Shown one piece after another: positions 60,930 through 64,000 of a stretch of DNA of 64,000 nt. The notes beneath the pieces were generated by a model, which worked only from the letters and a program-made list of their open reading frames with translations, was not told the origin of the DNA and did no database searches. The position numbers were made by a program, and so were the translations under genes. Source of the DNA: Saccharothrix sp. NRRL B-16314 (GTDB taxonomy: Bacteria > Actinomycetota > Actinomycetes > Mycobacteriales > Pseudonocardiaceae); the NCBI RefSeq assembly GCF_000716595.1, contig NZ_JNXC01000016.1, positions 62,001 to 126,000 of the forward strand, read 5' to 3'. Within the stretch, counting starts at the first letter, position 1. Every line of letters begins with the position of its first letter.

Positions 60930-63011
60930 GTGGTCGGTGGAGAACGGTCGTCGCACAACGATTTCAGCGGGTCGGCGCGTGCCGTCGTGCAGGCCGGCGC
61001 GATCCACGGCGACGTGCACTTCCACTGGCCCGCGACGAAGGTGCCCCGCCAACTGCCGCCGCGCGTCGACCTGGTCAACCAGGTCCGCGTGCTGGCCGAG
61101 CTGGAACGGGACATCGCCGACCGGCCGCCGCTGGACGACCCGGTGATCAAGGTCGTGCTCGGTCCGCGGGGGAGCGGCAAGTCGACGGTGGCGACGTCCT
61201 GGCTGCACCGCGTCCACGAGTGGTTCCCCGACGGCCAGCTGTACGCGGCGCTCGGCGCGTGGAGCGATCACCAGGTCGCGCCGCGCGAGGTGCTGGGCGA
61301 GTTCCTGGTGTCGCTCGGGGTGGAGCGGGGGAACCTGCCCGCGGACCTGGCGTCCCGGGCGTCGATGTTCCGGTCGGTCACGCACGGCCTGTCGTTGGCC
61401 GTGTTCCTCGACGACGTGGTCTCACCGGCGCAGGTCCGTTCGCTGCTACCGGGACCTGGCGGTTCCGTCGTGGTCGTCACCGGTCACGGCGCTTTCGGCG
61501 TGTTGGCGCGGCAGCGGGCGACGCTGATCGACATCGATCCGCTGGAACCGGACATGGCGGTCGAGTTGTTGGGCCAGTTCGCCGACGAGCGGTTGCACGC
61601 CGACGACGGTGCGCTGCGTGGCGTCCTGGAGCTGTGCGCGGGACTGCCTGTCGCGTTGTGCCTCGTGGGAGGCATGCTCGCCGAGCGGCCGACGTTGTCC
61701 CTGGCCGAACTGCTGGCGGAACTCGCCGAGCCGGACGCCGGGATCACGGTGGTGGCCGCGGGCGACGAGCCGACGTTGGGTTCGCTGTTCGACGCCACCT
61801 ACGCCCGGCTGAGCCCGCGGGCGCAGGCCGTCTACCGGGCGTTGGGCGCGCATCCGGGTACCGGGGACGTGTCTGTCGCGGCGTTGGCGGCGGGGCTGGG
61901 CGTCGACGGGCCAACGGTCCGCCGCGCGGTGGACGAGCTGGTGTCGCTGAGGGTGGTCGAGAACCCGGTCGCCGGTCGGGTGGTGGTGCACCACCTCGTG
62001 CGCGGGCACGCGGCGCGGACCGGTGAGGTGGTCGACCGGGACGGGCGGGACGCCGTCCGGCAGCGGCTGCTCGACTGGTACGTGACGGGTGCGGTCACCG
62101 CCGAGGCCGCCGTGATGGGGCAACGGGTGTGGCGTCGCAGGCTGTTCCCCGCCGTCGTGCCGCAACCCGGGCACGAGGCGGGGGCGGACTCCCGCGGGTG
62201 GTTGGAGCGCGAACGCGCGAACCTGCGCGCCGTCGTCGTGGCGTCCTATGAGGATGGTGCGTTCGACGCGGTGGCGGTGCTGTGCCTGGTGCTGTGGGCG
62301 TTGTTCGAGCCGGGCAAGTACTACGACGACCTGCTGGCCACCAACGAGCTCGGCGTCCGCGCGGCAGAGCACTCGGCCGGTGATGTCGTTCGGGCGGTGT
62401 TGCTGACGCAGATGGGATTCGCGCACCTCCACCTCGGTGACACCGACGCGGCGGTCGCGGCGTGCCGGTCGGCGGTCGGGATCGCACGGGCGGCGGGAGA
62501 CGTCGAGGCCGAGGCGACCGCGGTGGAGTGCGCGGGTCTGGCCTGGCTGGCGCGCGACCAGGTGGACGAGGCTCGGAGCGAGCTGCGGCGGAACCTGGCG
62601 CTGGCCGAGTCGGTCGGCGACCCGCGCCGGATCGCGTTGGCGCGGTTCCACCTGGCCAAGGCGGAAGCGCCGGAGGTGGCTGTCACTCTGCTCGACCGGG
62701 CGTTGGCCGGTTTCCGCGGGCTCGCGGCGCCGGAACCGCGCAACTTCGCCAAGATCATGACGTGGCAGGGGCGGAAGCTCGGGGAGTCCGGTCGCACCGC
62801 GCAGGCCCGTGAACGCCTGGAGCAGGCCCGTGCGATCACGGCCGAGCAGCACTGGCCGTTCGACCAGGCCCAGGTGTTCGACGCGCTCGGTGACCTGGAG
62901 ACGGGTGACGCGGCGAAAGCGTTCTACGAGCAGGCGATCGCGCTCTACGCCGAACATGGTTTCGTCAACGCCCTGACCCGAACCGCTCAGCGGCTGGCCG
63001 CCCTGAGCTGA
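60930..63011 (+). CDS. STAND (NB-ARC/TPR) ATPase
   Basis: 693 residues from GTG 60930, 7 bases after GGAGG; starts further upstream lack a ribosome site. The N-terminus NDFSGSARAVVQAGAIHGDV, followed by HFHWP, is a short motif seen before NB-ARC domains in actinomycetes. NB-ARC: P-loop GPRGSGKST, Walker B-like SLAVFLDDV, GLPVALCLVGG. A winged-helix-like part (LAAGLGVDGPTVRRAVDELV) and TPR-type helices to the end (GDTDAAVAACRSAVGIARAA). Such proteins act as ligand-triggered switches in regulation or defence. The 3' end overlaps the convergent gene by 25 bases. Confidence 0.82.
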   Translation: MVGGERSSHNDFSGSARAVVQAGAIHGDVHFHWPATKVPRQLPPRVDLVNQVRVLAELERDIADRPPLDDPVIKVVLGPRGSGKSTVATSWLHRVHEWFPDGQLYAALGAWSDHQVAPREVLGEFLVSLGVERGNLPADLASRASMFRSVTHGLSLAVFLDDVVSPAQVRSLLPGPGGSVVVVTGHGAFGVLARQRATLIDIDPLEPDMAVELLGQFADERLHADDGALRGVLELCAGLPVALCLVGGMLAERPTLSLAELLAELAEPDAGITVVAAGDEPTLGSLFDATYARLSPRAQAVYRALGAHPGTGDVSVAALAAGLGVDGPTVRRAVDELVSLRVVENPVAGRVVVHHLVRGHAARTGEVVDRDGRDAVRQRLLDWYVTGAVTAEAAVMGQRVWRRRLFPAVVPQPGHEAGADSRGWLERERANLRAVVVASYEDGAFDAVAVLCLVLWALFEPGKYYDDLLATNELGVRAAEHSAGDVVRAVLLTQMGFAHLHLGDTDAAVAACRSAVGIARAAGDVEAEATAVECAGLAWLARDQVDEARSELRRNLALAESVGDPRRIALARFHLAKAEAPEVAVTLLDRALAGFRGLAAPEPRNFAKIMTWQGRKLGESGRTAQARERLEQARAITAEQHWPFDQAQVFDALGDLETGDAAKAFYEQAIALYAEHGFVNALTRTAQRLAALS

Positions 63012-64000
63012 CGGACCTCGGCGGTGTGCTCCTCGTCGCCCAGCGTCACGGTGACCTGTGCGGGGAACGGGGTGGCGAGCAGTTGCCAGGCGTGCACCAC
63101 CGATGCCCACACCCGGCCGACGTGGGTGGGGCCGGAGAACGCCAGCAGTGTGCCGTCCTGCGTGCCGACGAGCCAACGGCCGGCGTGGTCCGGCATGGAC
63201 GCCGAACCGAGGCCCGGCAACGCGTCGAACATCGCCGCGATCCACCGTTCGGCGTCACCCTCGTGGTCTTGGACCACGATCTCGGCGCTCTCCAGCAGCG
63301 TCGCGTCCGGCGTGTCCACGCCCACCACCAAGTGGCTGTCCGGCGGGGAACAACGACGGAGGTCGACGGGGAAGCGGACCACCTCTGCCCGGTCGGGGGT
63401 GTCGAACTCGACCCGGACCCACTGGTGCACGACCGGCGGGGTCGTGATCCGGTCCACGGGAAGCGTGCGGACCTCCGGCGGGGACTCGGGTTCCGCCAGC
63501 CGGAGCAAGCGGTGGAACTCGGCGCGCAGCAACGTCGCGGACTGGCCCGGCACCGAGCTGACCAGCGCGGCGATCTCCGAGACCTCGTCGTTCGACTTCG
63601 CGGCGTCCAGCTGACGGCGCAGCGGGCGGTGGGGTACGAGCCGGTCGGCCTTGGCGATGAACCGGCCGACCGCCGACGCGGGATCGACGGCGTCGTGCGC
63701 GGCGGTGGCGAGCAGCACCGGAACACCCAGGGCCGCGCCGTAGAACGTGACCGATCCGTGGTCACCGACCACCACGTCGGCCGCGACGAGTGAGGCCCGC
63801 CACCCCTCTTCCGGCGGGAGGACCACCACTCCGGCCCGTTCGCACTCGGCCAGCCACATCCTCACCTGCCACCGCGAGTGGCCGAACCAGGTGTTCGGGT
63901 GGAGTGCCAGCGCGACCTGGTACTCGTCCAGGGGGAGTTCGACGCGCAAACGCCGAACGACGTCGGCGGCTTCGTCGTACAGGCTGCCTGGTCCCCACGT
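62987..64000 (-). CDS. partial GT-B-like protein, 5' end outside the window
   Basis: The frame is open through the right edge, so about 337 C-terminal residues are seen. HPNTWFGHSRWQVRMWLAEC, then LPPEEGWRASLVAADVVVGD and HGSVTFYGAALGVPVLLAT, resemble the nucleotide-binding half of GT-B glycosyltransferases and CDP-glycerol phosphotransferases. After that, an about 150-residue beta-rich tail with no recognised family. It overlaps the STAND gene tail to tail by 25 bases. The function is unknown. Confidence 0.6.
   Translation of the reverse strand, partial: TWGPGSLYDEAADVVRRLRVELPLDEYQVALALHPNTWFGHSRWQVRMWLAECERAGVVVLPPEEGWRASLVAADVVVGDHGSVTFYGAALGVPVLLATAAHDAVDPASAVGRFIAKADRLVPHRPLRRQLDAAKSNDEVSEIAALVSSVPGQSATLLRAEFHRLLRLAEPESPPEVRTLPVDRITTPPVVHQWVRVEFDTPDRAEVVRFPVDLRRCSPPDSHLVVGVDTPDATLLESAEIVVQDHEGDAERWIAAMFDALPGLGSASMPDHAGRWLVGTQDGTLLAFSGPTHVGRVWASVVHAWQLLATPFPAQVTVTLGDEEHTAEVRQLRAASR

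Overview
The window is one block of very GC-rich DNA whose coding third positions are almost all G or C. Gene content is that of a filamentous actinomycete. A stand-alone SARP-type regulator, the fused B12 mutase IcmF, an RsbW-like kinase, many secreted enzymes and a secreted I36-type inhibitor point to the Pseudonocardiales (Saccharothrix, Actinosynnema or Lentzea-like). That placement is inference. I see no phage genes, insertion sequences, CRISPR arrays, rRNA or tRNA. Genes are tightly packed, with many 1 to 4 base stop/start overlaps and several strong hairpin terminators between convergent genes.

Layout. 1-3.5 kb: end of an unknown protein, a secreted serine hydrolase, a secreted esterase and an ATP-grasp protein. 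3.5-8 kb: an AlkB-type repair dioxygenase behind a LexA box, a tiny unknown gene and icmF. 8-11 kb: a membrane protein divergent from a two-component system, with twin repeats between them. 11-16.8 kb: a LacI regulator divergent from a sugar ABC importer (binding protein and two permeases) and a GH1 beta-glucosidase. 16.8-20.5 kb: envelope or secreted hydrolases (DUF3152, DUF4015, polysaccharide deacetylase). 20.5-28.8 kb: a large unknown protein ending in a catalytically dead-looking ADP-ribosyltransferase fold, a small membrane protein, a LexA-type box, and parE-parC, where parC carries an intein.

28.8-36.3 kb: SARP regulator, I36-type secreted protein, an acyl-CoA dehydrogenase-like flavoprotein divergent from a luciferase-like monooxygenase/flavin reductase pair, a GNAT, a membrane acyltransferase and hisG. 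36.3-43.3 kb: flavin reductase plus DrrAB-like ABC exporter, a giant ATPase regulator, and a TetR/SDR divergent pair. 43.3-45.4 kb: a decayed TPR fragment and an MFS exporter. 45.4-50.4 kb (minus strand): M28 peptidase, P450, SUKH protein and aldehyde dehydrogenase. 50.6-54.8 kb: a methyltransferase, then a GH12 endoglucanase and a GH26 mannanase, each behind an identical CebR-type palindrome. 54.8-64 kb: a degenerate GGDEF/EAL protein, a second methyltransferase, a P450, a secreted hydrolase, an RsbW-like kinase, a STAND ATPase and a partial GT-B-like protein.

Two themes connect distant parts. Plant polysaccharide use: secreted GH12 and GH26 enzymes would release oligosaccharides, and a lipoprotein-dependent importer plus cytoplasmic GH1 enzyme could take them up and cleave them; the two sites appear to answer to different LacI-family repressors. 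DNA damage: two LexA-type palindromes sit beside alkB and next to parE. The most unusual single object is the intein in parC. It lies in the conserved segment just before the quinolone-resistance region, and both of its LAGLIDADG endonuclease motifs have lost the catalytic acid.
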